Positions 12,750 through 24,400 of a stretch of DNA of 53,559 bases are shown one piece after another. Positions within the stretch are counted from its first letter, which is position 1, and every line of letters starts with the position of its first letter. This stretch comes from Haplosporangium gracile (Eukaryota; Mortierellomycota; Mortierellomycetes; Mortierellales; Mortierellaceae), in NCBI GenBank assembly GCA_015499985.1, contig JAAAUF010000171.1, forward strand, positions 1,839-55,397, written 5' to 3'. Position numbers and translations under genes: made by a program. The notes below the pieces were generated by a model. The model was given only the letters and a program-made list of their open reading frames with translations. It was not told the origin of the DNA and did no database searches.

Positions 12750-13315
12750 AACACCTGCCTTCGATAGTTCAAGCGGCGCTTTTCTTTTCTTTTTCTTTAC
12801 AAATACCCTATTTACATTAGATAGCCAGGTTCGCCCGATAAAAACAGCTTACTCCCGCACATAGACGCACAACTGAACTAATAGAGGCTACACAATGGCA
12901 CAACTCGCAAATTAAAGTCTGCACATGCATCCAACGACCATTACATACGCCCACACACTACCATATATACCACATTTAATCGTCTGCCCTTGGTCCGCCC
13001 ATTCTTTTTTCTCTCCTTTCGGTTGACGGTTGGACGGACGGACATCTGATCTTGTCTCTCTCTCCTGTACTCTGTTTGCCCTGTGTTTTGTGTTCACAAG
13101 AAAAAAATTGCAACGGTTCGATTGCAACAACAAATAGGAGAGCACCATTGATATTTTTTTGAGTTCAAGTATGCTATGGCGGACTGGGAAGCCACGCTGC
13201 GCGCATTTGTTGACTTGCTTTACCAATAAGCGAGCCTTTTTTTATTGTCTACTGCACACCTGGCCAGCTATCCCCCCCCCCCTGCTTGCTTGATCGTCCT
13301 TACTCCGACAGAAGC

Positions 13316-13325
13316 NNNNNNNNNN
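13316..13325. other. Assembly gap (10 N)
   Basis: Ten Ns are followed directly by about twenty A residues. The gap length is probably a nominal scaffolding value, and sequence on its two sides may not be contiguous at the stated distance. Confidence 0.95.
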
Positions 13326-14805
13326 AAAAAAAAAAAAAAAAAAAATGAGCACGAGAGTGAAGAAGACAAGGAGGTATGAAAGCAACAATCACAACACCAT
13401 TCAACATCAACAAAAAAAAGCAAATATTAGAACCAACCGTTGTTGTTTGTTGTCGTTCGGCTTTTTCAACGAGAAGCAAAGAATTGACACAATCGTATGT
13501 TATGCCATGTTGATCTTCATTCATTTTGCTGCTCGTCTGAGTAAAGTTGGATGGATGTATGCTGCAGCTCGGTGAGAAAGTCGGTGGAAGGCTGTCGTTT
13601 TCTGGTGAACGTTGTACGCAGATTTTCTCTTTCTTGTGTTCGTTGGCTGTTACTTGTTGGATTGCTGGCATGTGTTGTCCAACTGAGGAAGTTGCGGCGA
13701 CATCTGCAGGTCCATGCGGCAACCAAAAAACTCTTCTTACTGGCTCTTTCTGTCCGTCTCTAACTGGTTCACTCTTTGTTCGTCGTTTTTGTCTCCATCT
13801 CATCGCTTCTTCCCATGCTTGTCTATCTACTCCATTGTTAATGCCCGGCTTCTCTTCCTGGCCGTTCTGTTCCCCTTTTCTTTTCCCTTTTTTTAAGGTA
13901 TGTCTTTCTTGGCTCATAGATACCCTCTTTTTAGCGTCCTGCCCTCCTCCTAGTTCCTCTTCAGAAGTCCCAGGTTCCCTTCCTTTCTTTTTGCCTTCTC
14001 CCTTGGGCTTTTTTATGTTGTAAAAGTTGCGCATGTGCATCGAGAGAAAAAGAGACAAGGGAGGGAAGAGAAGGAGATAACCGGAAAGAAGCGAGAGAGA
14101 AGAGAAGAGAAAGGAGGGGGGGGAATGGGAAAGACACAAAAAAAGGAAAGCAGAAAAGCAAGAGAGAGAGAGAAAAGAAAGAAAAGAGAGGCCATAAACG
14201 ACCAACAGCGAAAAACATTGACCATAAACAAGGATTGTCTCTACTTTTTTGTGTTCTTTGTTATCCTTTTCACCAGTTCGATGTTCTGTTGTTGTCGTTG
14301 TCGGCATGTCATGGCATAGGATGGTGTGCCATCTCTATCTCTGTATTTTTTTTTTTTCAATTGCTATGTTCACATCTCCTTATATCTGTATGTTCATATT
14401 TTCCCCTGCTGGCTAATGGAACCGGATAGCAGTTGTCATGAAGGGAGCATGTCCTGGAAGTAAGCAGCAAGGGTTTACTCGTCGTCCTTCCGACCAAACC
14501 AGGGTTGGATAACAACATCTACTTGTCTTCGTCAATGTCTATTCGCCACTGCCTGTTCTTCTTTCTTTTTGTTTGTTTATCATTGTTTGATTAACCCAAG
14601 TATTATTACTCTTACTTTCACACTACGCTTCGCTGTCAGTAATAATAAATTGTGGTTGCCTGGTCCCCCTTCCCTCCTTGTCCCTCCCCTCCCTGCTCTT
14701 GCTCTTCTTGCTCTCTCTCTCTTCACTCCATTCAAATTATCCAGTTCGTTATCTCTTTCTGTCTATCGGTCTGTCTGTTATCCCTTCTTCCGTCGTCTTT
14801 CTTCT

Positions 14806-14845
14806 CTTCTTCTTCTTCTTCTTCTTCTTCTTCTTCTTCTTCTTC
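14806..14845 (+). repeat. (TTC)n microsatellite
   Basis: About thirteen TTC units in a row inside a pyrimidine-rich tract upstream of the UDP-glucose 4-epimerase gene. It is likely to vary in length between strains. Confidence 0.85.
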
Positions 14846-15281
14846 GTCTTCTTTCTCTCTTCTCTTTCTTTCTCTTTCCCTCCTTTTGCCTTTCCACCTT
14901 CCTACATCCTACTTCCTACTTCCTACACTCTTCTCTCGTTCCTTCCTTTTCTCCTTCTCTTTCCACCCTCTACGCTTCGCTTCTCTTCCTTCTCTTCCCT
15001 CCTTTCACTTCACTCATCACTTTTCGCTCATCTCGTTCTAATCGCTCACCACCGCTGCTCCATCTCAGCCCTGTCTCTTCTCCTCTCCTTCATCTCTTTT
15101 CACGTCATCATCCACTCCTTCTTCATCATCTGAGAAGCTCTTCTCACCTCTTTACTCCTGCCCCTCTCCTCACATTTATACCTTTTTCCTAGTTTTTCGA
15201 TTGTCCTGCTGGCCGGGGCACTCAATATTACAGTTCTTTTCCACCATTCCACATAACACCTTCTCCGGTCTGCAAGAGCCG

Positions 15282-16580
15282 ATGACTCTCGCCACCCAAA
15301 ACACCAACAACAACGATCAGGAGGTCATCCTTGTCACCGGCGGCGCCGGTTTCATTGGCTCCCACACTGTTGTCCAGCTCCTCTCCTTGGGCAAACGCCT
15401 AGTCATTATCGACAACCTCTGCAACTCGTCCGAGGAGGCCCTCCACCGTGCCAAGGTCCTGGCTGATAACAAGGGCTCCCTGGTCTTTCACAAAGTTGAC
15501 CTCCTTGATGCCGCTGGCATGGAGCACATCTTCCAGCTCTATACCTTCTCTGCCTGCATCCACTTTGCAGGCCTTAAGGCCGTCGGCGAGTCTGCCCAAA
15601 TTCCTCTTGGCTACTATCAGACCAATGTCACCGGCTCCCTCAACCTTATCCAGCTCCTCCAAAAGTACAACTGCAAGAACTTGATCTTTTCCTCGTCCGC
15701 CACCGTCTACGGCCTCCCTACCTCCAAGGACCCTATCAACGAGGATGCCCCCATCGGAGCCTTGAACCCCTATGGTCGCACCAAGCAATACATCGAGGAG
15801 ATTCTTGCCGACATTGCCGTCAGCGAGCCCAACCAGTGGAACATTATCCTCCTCCGATACTTCAACCCCGTCGGCGCACACGAGTCTGGCAAGATTGGTG
15901 AGGACCCCAACGGTATCCCCAACAACCTGATGCCCTTTGTCGCTCAGGTTGCCATTGGACGCCGCCCAGTCATCAGCGTCTTTGGCGACGACTACGACTC
16001 CCCGGACGGCACCGGAGTCCGCGACTATATTCACATCGTTGACCTTGCCCGTGGACACATTGCTGCGTTGAGCAAGCTCGAGACAGCACAGAGCGCCGGC
16101 AGACCGTTGGGTTGTCTCGCCTATAACTTAGGATCGGGTGTCGGATACTCTGTTATGGATATGATCCACACCATGTCCAAGGCTGTCGGAAGATCGTTGC
16201 CATATAAGGTCGTTGGCCGGAGGGCAGGTGATGTTGGTACCGTGATTGCGGATCCTTCGCGGTCGTTTAAGGAGCTTGGCTGGAAGGCAGAAAAGACTTT
16301 GCAGGACATGTGCGACGATCTCTGGCGCTGGCAGACCCAGAACCCCGATGGATATGCCACCGCAGAAGAGACCTCAGCCCCCACCACACCCACACCAGCA
16401 CCTCACTCGGCCTTTGTCCTTCCCACGACACTCTTGCCCATTGTCACCTCTGTGCCCAAGGCACCATTCAAGCCCATCTCGGTCGGCACTGATGCGTCTG
16501 TACCATCAACATCCTTGGGGTCGACTCGATCCCCAGTAAGTTCCCCCGCACCAGGAATCAACACCAACCATTTGTTCTAA
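15282..16580 (+). CDS. GAL10: UDP-glucose 4-epimerase, intronless, 432 aa
   Basis: This enzyme interconverts UDP-glucose and UDP-galactose in the Leloir pathway, using bound NAD+ in the cytosol. The Rossmann motif VTGGAGFIGSH is at residues 18-28, the catalytic SSSATVY segment at 137-143 and the YGRTK tyrosine/lysine pair at Tyr164 and Lys168; RYFNPVGAHESG and VRDYIHIVDLA follow as in all GalE enzymes. The epimerase domain ends near residue 370. In place of the aldose 1-epimerase domain fused to S. cerevisiae Gal10 there is a tail of about 60 residues rich in Pro, Thr and Ser. The ATG at 15282 lies 17 residues before the NAD motif, the usual distance; an in-frame ATG 27 codons upstream would add an unrelated leader. 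Codon choice is strongly C-ending at third positions, which suggests high expression. Confidence 0.95.
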   Translation: MTLATQNTNNNDQEVILVTGGAGFIGSHTVVQLLSLGKRLVIIDNLCNSSEEALHRAKVLADNKGSLVFHKVDLLDAAGMEHIFQLYTFSACIHFAGLKAVGESAQIPLGYYQTNVTGSLNLIQLLQKYNCKNLIFSSSATVYGLPTSKDPINEDAPIGALNPYGRTKQYIEEILADIAVSEPNQWNIILLRYFNPVGAHESGKIGEDPNGIPNNLMPFVAQVAIGRRPVISVFGDDYDSPDGTGVRDYIHIVDLARGHIAALSKLETAQSAGRPLGCLAYNLGSGVGYSVMDMIHTMSKAVGRSLPYKVVGRRAGDVGTVIADPSRSFKELGWKAEKTLQDMCDDLWRWQTQNPDGYATAEETSAPTTPTPAPHSAFVLPTTLLPIVTSVPKAPFKPISVGTDASVPSTSLGSTRSPVSSPAPGINTNHLF

Positions 16581-19035
16581 ACTCTAAAAAAAGACAATGG
16601 ACAGGATCAGCGAGCGGAGGACGGGGATTGGATTGAAAAGAATAACAACAAGACATTTGCAGTCAGGGGGAGGAAGGTAGGAAGGAAGGAAGGAAGGAGG
16701 AGGATGATTGATCTGGAGTCGATGAGGATGGAGGAAAGGGCTCATGAGTTGCCATGCAATGCGACGGACGATGAAGGTAGTGGAGCCCTGAGTTGTTTAC
16801 GGACACTGTGTCTATTTTGGTGATTGAACCATCATTCATTCCATCAATTCAGGCACACCCACATCCACTGGACTGGACCCTTTCATCTCTTCGCTGTGCA
16901 ACACCAATCACAGGCCCTTATCATGTTTTACCTTAATTCTCTCAGAGATCAATCACAAATCACCTTCCCTCTTTTTTTTTATTTACCCCTGGGTGGCGGT
17001 GGCGCATTCGCTTTTTCTTTTCTTTTATTTTAGTTCTCTTCTCTACTCCTGTGCGTTGTTCAAGCCATATTTTCATTTACACATCCTCATACCAGTACAA
17101 TAACTCTCGACTACTAATAACATAATTTTTTCAAAGACTACTCTATTCGTCATTTGATGTATGTATGTTTACTAGTTTATTGGTCTTATATCAATTCAAA
17201 GAGCCTAAAGTGACGGAGGAAGAGGGAGGAGGAAACCACTGCCTGTGGCAGAATAAGGACCATCATATCTCCTCGTCCCCCTTTCTCTAATCCCTTCATC
17301 ATCGCCCTACTCCTGTCCTTTCCCTGACCAACTCTCGTTGTCTCTCTTTCTAGCTCGGCTTAATGCTACATTCTCTTTCTCTCCCCGATTTTGTCTTGCT
17401 CCCGACTGGTTCCTAGGCTAGCGTTTATCATGGACCCCCGCTTTTTTTTTCTTTCTTTTTCTTTCAAGGGCACATTCCCCCTTCTCTCCCATTCCCTCCC
17501 TCCCTTCCTTCTTGTTTCTCTCTCCTTACACATACACGTAAAAAAGCCCTTCTTTCTAAAAAAATGTTAACCACTTTCCGAGCACTATGAAGTTATTTTT
17601 AACACGCAGCCCTGGCTGATATCTACATACAAAACACAACATCATATTCAACGAGAGACTCGACGGCGAGAAACACACAAGAAAAAAAATGACTGGGTCA
17701 GAGTTCGGACTGGACTATAAACAAGACTCCTTCTCGTAATGTACAAAAAATCTGTATCGCGTTCTTTGTGACTTTGGGAACCTTTCTTTCTTCACACAAA
17801 CGACTTCCTCCTCTTCCTGTACAACAAAAGCAAAAGAAGGTATGTGGAGAAATTGGCTAAAATACAGATTTTGGCTTGTGTCGTAAATAAACTTCTTCTT
17901 GTCAATTTGCATTTTGGGCCAAGCAAAAGTTGTTGGAAAATAAGGACTAGTCTATTTGACAACCCTCGTACTAAGTCCATGTAACTCACTTTTCTTGTTT
18001 TTACTCCATAGCGCCTTGTTGCATTGTTACAAATCCATTACTAACGCGTTCATTTCGTTGCCCATCTTCTTACGGTTCAATTCATGGCGCTCATGTCCCA
18101 TATCGTCATCACCACGGCTTGTCAGTTGCTAAAAAGTGACAATTTCAGCACAAACGCTTCAATGATCACCTCTGAGGGTGCACAAATGATGCCTCGAGGG
18201 CGCGCGAAAAGCAAGTTGTCTCAATGAGTTTGGCCTCTCCTGTAGACGTTTTTGTCTTGAAAACAAAAAAAAAGTGGGCTACATGGACTTAGTGCGGAAA
18301 ACGGATGGGGCAGTCAAATAGATTAACCCTCGGAATAAAAAATAAAAAAAAGGAACGTAAAGCATATTTTTGGGCTGTTGCAAAAAAAGAAAAAAATCCA
18401 TTGTGGAGGAAGGTTAAGGGGATGTTGGAATGTTCATTGTTGTTCCTGTCTGTGCGTTCACGCCTTTTATCTTTTATCTATTGGTAGTACTGAAAGTATG
18501 TGCACGGTCATTTAGAGAGGGAGAGGGGATGCTATCTGTTTGTCTGGCTGATATCCAGTCTTTTGATCTTTTTGTTACCATCGCAACAGCTGCCACTTTT
18601 TTTGTTTGTGTAGCCAAACAGTATCTGGACATGCAGTATGTCACACGCCATCCCCTCTCCCTCTAGCATGAATTAACAAAGGATGGTGGATAGTGGGCAG
18701 TAGGTGCGGCATTGATATTTCACACGAGCAATTGTCCACGCCCCATACTGGTAGAGAAAAGAGAAAGAGAAAGGATATTTTAATCGACGCGAGTCGTTAT
18801 ATTTCACGCGGAGACGTTGTTGTAAGAGCAAAAAGGAAAGACAAGAAGTAGCATCATAACATTGTAACACTGTTGTTGTATTTTGTTTTGGTTGTCTTTT
18901 TATTTATTTTTTTTTCGTATTTTCTTTGTTGAAGAGAAAGGAAAGAGAGGGAGGAAGGGCATGCTACGGGGTTAGGTCAAGGTTGGGGTTTCTGACGAGA
19001 GGCAAAGCGTGCTTGAAGAAACCCAGTGGAGAGGA
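16581..19035. other. Convergent intergenic region, no gene seen
   Basis: This 2.45 kb stretch separates the 3' ends of the epimerase and KRE9-like genes. A (GGAA)n tract occurs near 16678-16700 and several T-rich runs are present. I scanned it for tRNA-like box B sequence and for coding domains and found none. Confidence 0.55.
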
Positions 19036-21423
19036 CTATGAATTATGGGTAGAAGAGTGTCCAGAGGACGATCGGACAAGCACAGATTCAGATGTGACAG
19101 GAGGAGGAATCGGGAACGATCCCAAAAGCGTAGAGTTAGACCGAGCATCTTCTTCATGAGCATTCTCAACCGGATCCGGACTGGAACTATTGACGACCCC
19201 CAGCGCTCTGCTGTTCGTCGGTGTCGTATCCGTTGATCCACTTCCACTTCCTACTACGGTCGCTGCATTCCGTTCGGTGGACGAAGAACCGGTAGACAAA
19301 GGACGTCCAGGAAAAGAAGAAGGAAGAGGAGGGATGGAAATGGCATGCTGGTCGGCAAAGGGACTCATATCCAGCAAGATCTCATTCGAATCAAAGGTCT
19401 TGAATGGGTCGTTGGTCGACGTCAGCGAAGGGACAGAACTGGTCCTCCAACTATTGTCACCCTCGGTCACGACTGATGCTGCAGGAGCTTCGTAGTCATC
19501 AGTATAGTTGACGGTACTCATGGTCATGGTCGGGTTCTGGCGGTAGAGGTGGGTGTAATACTCGAGTTGGCGCTCTTCGCTGCGGAGAGACTTGATGTTG
19601 AGATGGTTCAGGAACTCGCTATTGATTGGGGGACGGAACCCGGTCCCCCGTGACCTTGGTACGTATCCAATCCCGTCATCGCCACCAACGCTTGAGTTCT
19701 CTTCCTCGGATGAGGAGGTAAAGGTCGAGTGGAGACTCGAGAGACTCATCGTCATGGATCGCTGAAGGTAGCTCTGGACAGAGTTCATGGTGTTGCGGTA
19801 ATGGCGTTTCAGGAACCCATCTTCTGCTGGGAGGACATTCGACTCGGCAATAGAGGCCGAGTCGAGCGTCAAAATCTCGGCTTTACGTGACATGGACGAG
19901 AAGGACGGCGTCCGGCGTTGTTGGTCTCCAAAGACTGACCCCTCATCGTAAAAATCGATCGTCGGCGGGTAACCTTCTAGACGACGTTCGGTTCGAGCAG
20001 CCATGGAGGCTGCCCAGTACTCGCGGACCACCGAGGACGTATCGCAACTTGAACGCATTGACGACATGGTGTACTCATCGTCAGCGTAGTCATAGAGGAA
20101 GGACGCTGACCGGCGCCGGGTGGGGTCCAGATGAGCAGTGGGAGGATAGGAGAGACTCGAGTCCCGAATTCTTGCGGACTGCTGAGCGCCCTTCTCGGCT
20201 GGTTCGGAGAGGTCGACGAGGACAGGCACAAGAGGAGGCTGAATCTGAGATGGCGACTGCTGAACCTTCTTTGAAGCGGCGGCGGCGGTGACTTGTCGAT
20301 CCATCTCGGGGTTGTCATAATCATCGTCGTCGTGTATGAGTCGGGAGCGGCCCTCCTTTTGATCGGACTTGCTGCGGTTACGAAGGAGCTTGAGATGGGG
20401 TAGTTTAAGACCGTGGCTTCCGTTGATACCGCGTCCACCATGCCGCATTGACCTTCGCCTCCTCAAGACCAAGAGAGAGACAATGATCACGAGTGCAGCG
20501 GCCGAACAGATACTCGCCAGGAGCGTTCTGGTCTGGCCACTTCCACCGCCACCGCCACCGCTTGACGATGGTGGCATCTCGGGAAGAGGGGGTAATGGCG
20601 GGAGTGGTGGATATGGCTTGGTGGGCGGGTAAGGGATGCTGACAATAGTGCCGGAGATGGTCGTGACGATTGTGGGCATTACTGATGGGGAACTATTTGT
20701 GAGTGTCGTTGCTGTCGTAGGAAGTTGGCTTGAGATGGTGGTAGCAGTGCCGGGAGGGGTCACTGGAGGAAGAAAGGTTCCTGTAGGGTTATTAGTTGTC
20801 ACTACGGGAGGAGGATCTTTAGTGGTGGTAGTAGTGGGTTGGACGGGTGGTTGTGTGGCGGTAGTAATGGTAGAAGGAGAGGCAACGACAGCCTTGGTAT
20901 CCATCTTGAAGTAGCAGGCATCGTTTTGGGTAGCAGACCCCTGGCCGAGGGCGACGATTCGAATGGCGGCATTGTTGGCAAGGGCACCACAGTTGGGGAC
21001 CGAGAACTGAACTTGACCTTGGGTGCTGACGAGGCCCTTGTTCGCGAAGATGGTCTTGATATTCCTCCACATCCCGCCTTGAGGGCCATTAAGATCCATG
21101 CAGTAGAGGGTTGCCGTGATACTGTCGTAGCTGGAGATATCTCCATTCGTGACCTGCCAAGAGAGCAGCGAGGTGTCTCCGGCCTTGACCTCGGTCAAGT
21201 AGTTTGGGTATGTGCATGATACCGCCGCATCTGCGAAGAGTGATGATGGTTTTGAAGAAGAATATAAGCCAGTATAGGAGTGTAATGAGTGGAGAGTAAG
21301 GAGGGCGAAGAGGAGGCGAGGATAGTCCAAACGACCTGGGATGGACGTCCAGGACCTTGGTGAAGATGTGTATGTTGATGGAAGAGATAGGAAAGGCATA
21401 GACAAGGCTCTATCTGACGCCAT
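19036..21423 (-). CDS. Single-pass membrane protein with KRE9/KNH-like ectodomain, 795 aa
   Basis: An uninterrupted frame encodes, in order: a hydrophobic N-terminal segment around residues 34-50 that could be a signal sequence or anchor; a domain at about 68-175 (SCTYPNYLTEVKAGDTSLLSW...DACYFKM) resembling the KRE9/KNH Ser-Thr-rich beta-sandwich of fungal surface proteins; a Thr/Pro-rich stalk at 180-285 with a PPLPPLPPLP run; a Gly run; a transmembrane helix at about 300-320; an RRRR stop-transfer; and a 475-residue Ser-rich tail. The topology is that of a wall- or matrix-facing receptor or anchor, comparable in layout with WSC/MID sensors but with a different outer domain. The start is uncertain: a splice-acceptor-like TTCGCAG just before the ectodomain means a different first exon is possible. 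The KRE9 match is by pattern only and the function is unknown. Confidence 0.7.
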   Translation of the reverse strand: MASDRALSMPFLSLPSTYTSSPRSWTSIPGRLDYPRLLFALLTLHSLHSYTGLYSSSKPSSLFADAAVSCTYPNYLTEVKAGDTSLLSWQVTNGDISSYDSITATLYCMDLNGPQGGMWRNIKTIFANKGLVSTQGQVQFSVPNCGALANNAAIRIVALGQGSATQNDACYFKMDTKAVVASPSTITTATQPPVQPTTTTTKDPPPVVTTNNPTGTFLPPVTPPGTATTISSQLPTTATTLTNSSPSVMPTIVTTISGTIVSIPYPPTKPYPPLPPLPPLPEMPPSSSGGGGGGSGQTRTLLASICSAAALVIIVSLLVLRRRRSMRHGGRGINGSHGLKLPHLKLLRNRSKSDQKEGRSRLIHDDDDYDNPEMDRQVTAAAASKKVQQSPSQIQPPLVPVLVDLSEPAEKGAQQSARIRDSSLSYPPTAHLDPTRRRSASFLYDYADDEYTMSSMRSSCDTSSVVREYWAASMAARTERRLEGYPPTIDFYDEGSVFGDQQRRTPSFSSMSRKAEILTLDSASIAESNVLPAEDGFLKRHYRNTMNSVQSYLQRSMTMSLSSLHSTFTSSSEEENSSVGGDDGIGYVPRSRGTGFRPPINSEFLNHLNIKSLRSEERQLEYYTHLYRQNPTMTMSTVNYTDDYEAPAASVVTEGDNSWRTSSVPSLTSTNDPFKTFDSNEILLDMSPFADQHAISIPPLPSSFPGRPLSTGSSSTERNAATVVGSGSGSTDTTPTNSRALGVVNSSSPDPVENAHEEDARSNSTLLGSFPIPPPVTSESVLVRSSSGHSSTHNS

Positions 21424-24400
21424 GGGGGGTCATCTGATATGGGAGGAGGAATATTAGGAGAGGAGTACGAGGTAGAGAGGAGTAGAAGGAGTGAGCGAGC
21501 AAAAAAAAGAGAAGGGGAAGGACGGTTTTGCTAGTTGTTGGGTGTTATCGGTTGAAAGTGGACGAGACCGAGGAGTTGGATTCGAAGGGGAAAAACGAAC
21601 GAACAAATGAGAAAAGAGAAAAGAAAAGTGGAAATAAAGGAACAGATGAAAGAAGAGAAGAGAAGAGAAGGGAGGGAAAAATGGACTTGGAGTGAATATG
21701 AATATATGGAATGTGAAAATAAAAAAGTAGAGTAAAGAAGAAAGGAATGACAATCGTCCGAGGAAGAAGGAGGGGCGGAAAATAAAGTAACGAAAGTGGA
21801 AGGGGAACGAAGAGGACGGAAGGGTGAGAAGGGGAGAAATTGAGTATCAGAGATGAATGAATGAAGTAGAGAGCACTTTTGCATCGGGGCATGCCTGCCT
21901 GTCTGTTTGCTGCATACTTTCACATCCAGATTCACACTCACACGCTCAAAGACATATCATATATCCCATGTTCAATCATGTCCCTTTCTTTGCCCGTCAA
22001 TTCAATCGTACACCATTCGTCCGATGCTCCTGCTTCCTTCTCTTCGATCGTTACCTCTTTCCTCCCACCACTAAACACTCAACAAGTCGCTCGACTGATA
22101 AAAAACTGATATGATAAAGCCCGCAGACAGCCAGCCAAAAGAAAAACTCTGTTACTTTTGGCCCATCTGTTTATTACACCTCTCTTCCTTCCGTTCCCTT
22201 GCCACTCATCGCATTTCCTTCCAGAACACACTGTTTGGTTTCGATGTTCATGATCAAAATTCAGAAGAGAAGAGGTATCCAACAAACAAAGAGTGGAAAC
22301 GCTTCAACCCCTCATCTATGGACTGGCAAAGTTAGAGTTTTTCTCTTCTTCTCATTTTTATGTTTTTTGATCGCTTATCGGACAGAGAAGTGTGAGCATT
22401 TGTGTGACGAGACAAGGGAGTTGAGAGGGTAAGCTATCAATTGGATCGGACAGGACATGAGGACCAAGAGGGCATGTTGGCGTAATGGAAGGTGAAGGCG
22501 GAAAAAAAGAAGACGAAAGCAAACAGCATCAACAAACAACAAAGTCAACATCTTCTTTGCTACATGGTTCTAGCCGCAATTTATTAATCAGCGTAAGAGT
22601 GAGCAAAAAAACAAACAAGTACGAGAGATGAATAAAGTGGGAAATTGGATGGGTATGGAGAAGGGACCTAGATGGTTGAGTAGCAAGGATTGTGGACCAT
22701 GCGCGGTACTCAGGCAATTTTTTTTTCATGTCTTGGCTGGCTGGCTGTGAACCACGGACACGACAAGAGAAAGGAAAGGGGAGGGAATCTCGATCGGAGT
22801 CACTGGGAGGGCGAGACAGACAGAGGGCAAAGAGGTTGGATAATGTTATGTTGCCCAAGGCACAATCACATACAAATCATTCATTCATTCATTCTTATTA
22901 GCTGAGCCCATCTCTCTCTCCCTCTCTCTCTTCTCTCTCTTCTCTCGTCGCTGTCTCTGTTCTCTCCTTGCGCAATTGAAATGAACGGACATGCCTTTCC
23001 TTTTGCACCTTCTCCAAGAAAATGGATATAGGGACAGATAGACATGGCAGGTGCGAGAAAAAGAAATGAAAGTGGAGTTGCAAATTCAAAATCGCCAAAG
23101 AGTCATTGCCAATCCCTATCCATCAGGAAAATCCAAGAAAAGAAGGGCGATCGGCCTTTCCGCATTGCGAGAGGATGATGATGATAAGGCGCGCGTTTTT
23201 TATCATTATTACGCGCGCACCCACCATAGGGAACTGTTCCGGATTAATACATTCCAAAGGAAAAAGGTCTGGGGCATGGGTATGATGATGTCTATGATGA
23301 TGATGGTGAATGAAGGTCAATTTTACGAGCCAAATGCTCACATTCCTTATACACTCTCTTGTCGCTCTTTTTTTTTTTCTTTTTTTCTTGTTGTTAGGCA
23401 ATACATCAATGGTTTTGTTGTTTTTTACCAGAGTATCCTACCCTCTTTCCTAGGAGTCGACATGCAGCCAGCCATCCAGAAGGAGCCGACTCAATTGCAC
23501 CACTTTGTTTTTCTAGTTCAGCCCACTTTCTCTTACACTTTGCAACATCCTTCGCCCCCTTCATCTGTGCATAAAACTCTCTTCCTCAAAGACACCCATA
23601 CATGGACTCCTAACCTAAATTTTCAACTATGCATTATGACCATGAGTCCAAATGAAAACGAAAGTCGAATGCGGCGGCAGTTTTTGCAGCCATGACCCAT
23701 GAATTTTTTATTCTCAGGCGTCTCTCTTTCGAAAAACTCTCTCTGATGCAAGGTCTCACGTTGATATAGTCACTCGTCACTCATCGAAACCTTTTTTGTT
23801 TACCTTCCCTCCTTGGCGCCGTCCTTTGTTCTCATCCTACCCTGTTTCCCTCTATTTTGTTCGAAGGAGCCAGTCCAGCTGAGTCAAGGCAAAAAAAATA
23901 TGCGCGCGTCTAATTAGCAAGCTGGGGTCCGCGTCCTCCCTCCCAGCCCCCGGTACTTTTTCGTTTTTTTGTGTTCTCTTCCCTCGGCAATTCAAAGAGA
24001 AGCAAAGGGAGCCATGAGCAAGAGCAAAACGGGAAAAGTTTACCCCCTCCTTCTCACCCTCTTTTCAACTACCGTTGAATCTCTGGTCCCCCCTTTGTTC
24101 TTGGATGGAACACTTTACTTGTACACGTATACATGTACATGTGTCCAGCAGGGAGGCATAGCATGCATAGCATTCGGCAAGGGACGAGAAGGAATGAGCA
24201 TAGTGGACAATGTACAATGGAGGGGAGTTGTTTTTGATCGGAGTCTGGGGGTTGTCAAACCAGGACGTCTTCACTCTTGCTCTCTCGGCCATACAAATTT
24301 TCTAGAGGCCGATCGAGAACAAAAGAAGAGAGAGCAACCAGCACATCTTCAGCGCCCATGTAAGTTTTCTGGACTGGACTAGAGAGCAGCAGCATACCAT

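Larger units (their letters stand above)
12750..15281. other. Intergenic region with assembly gap and long pyrimidine tract
   Basis: No gene is supported in this 2.5 kb spacer. It contains a 10-N gap, a poly-A run after it, GA-rich DNA around 14040-14200 and a strongly C/T-biased stretch from about 14660 to 15180 leading into the epimerase gene. Long C/T tracts like this are common in front of highly expressed fungal genes. The long minus-strand open frame around 13300-14307 is compositional and crosses the gap. Confidence 0.55.

Noticed and set aside
13300..14307. 335-aa minus-strand open frame
   Set aside because: It runs across the 10-N gap and is made of low-complexity purine/pyrimidine sequence; no domain seen.
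15399..16058. 219-aa minus-strand open frame inside the epimerase gene
   Set aside because: It is the antisense shadow of a C-ending codon bias in GAL10 and has no domain of its own.
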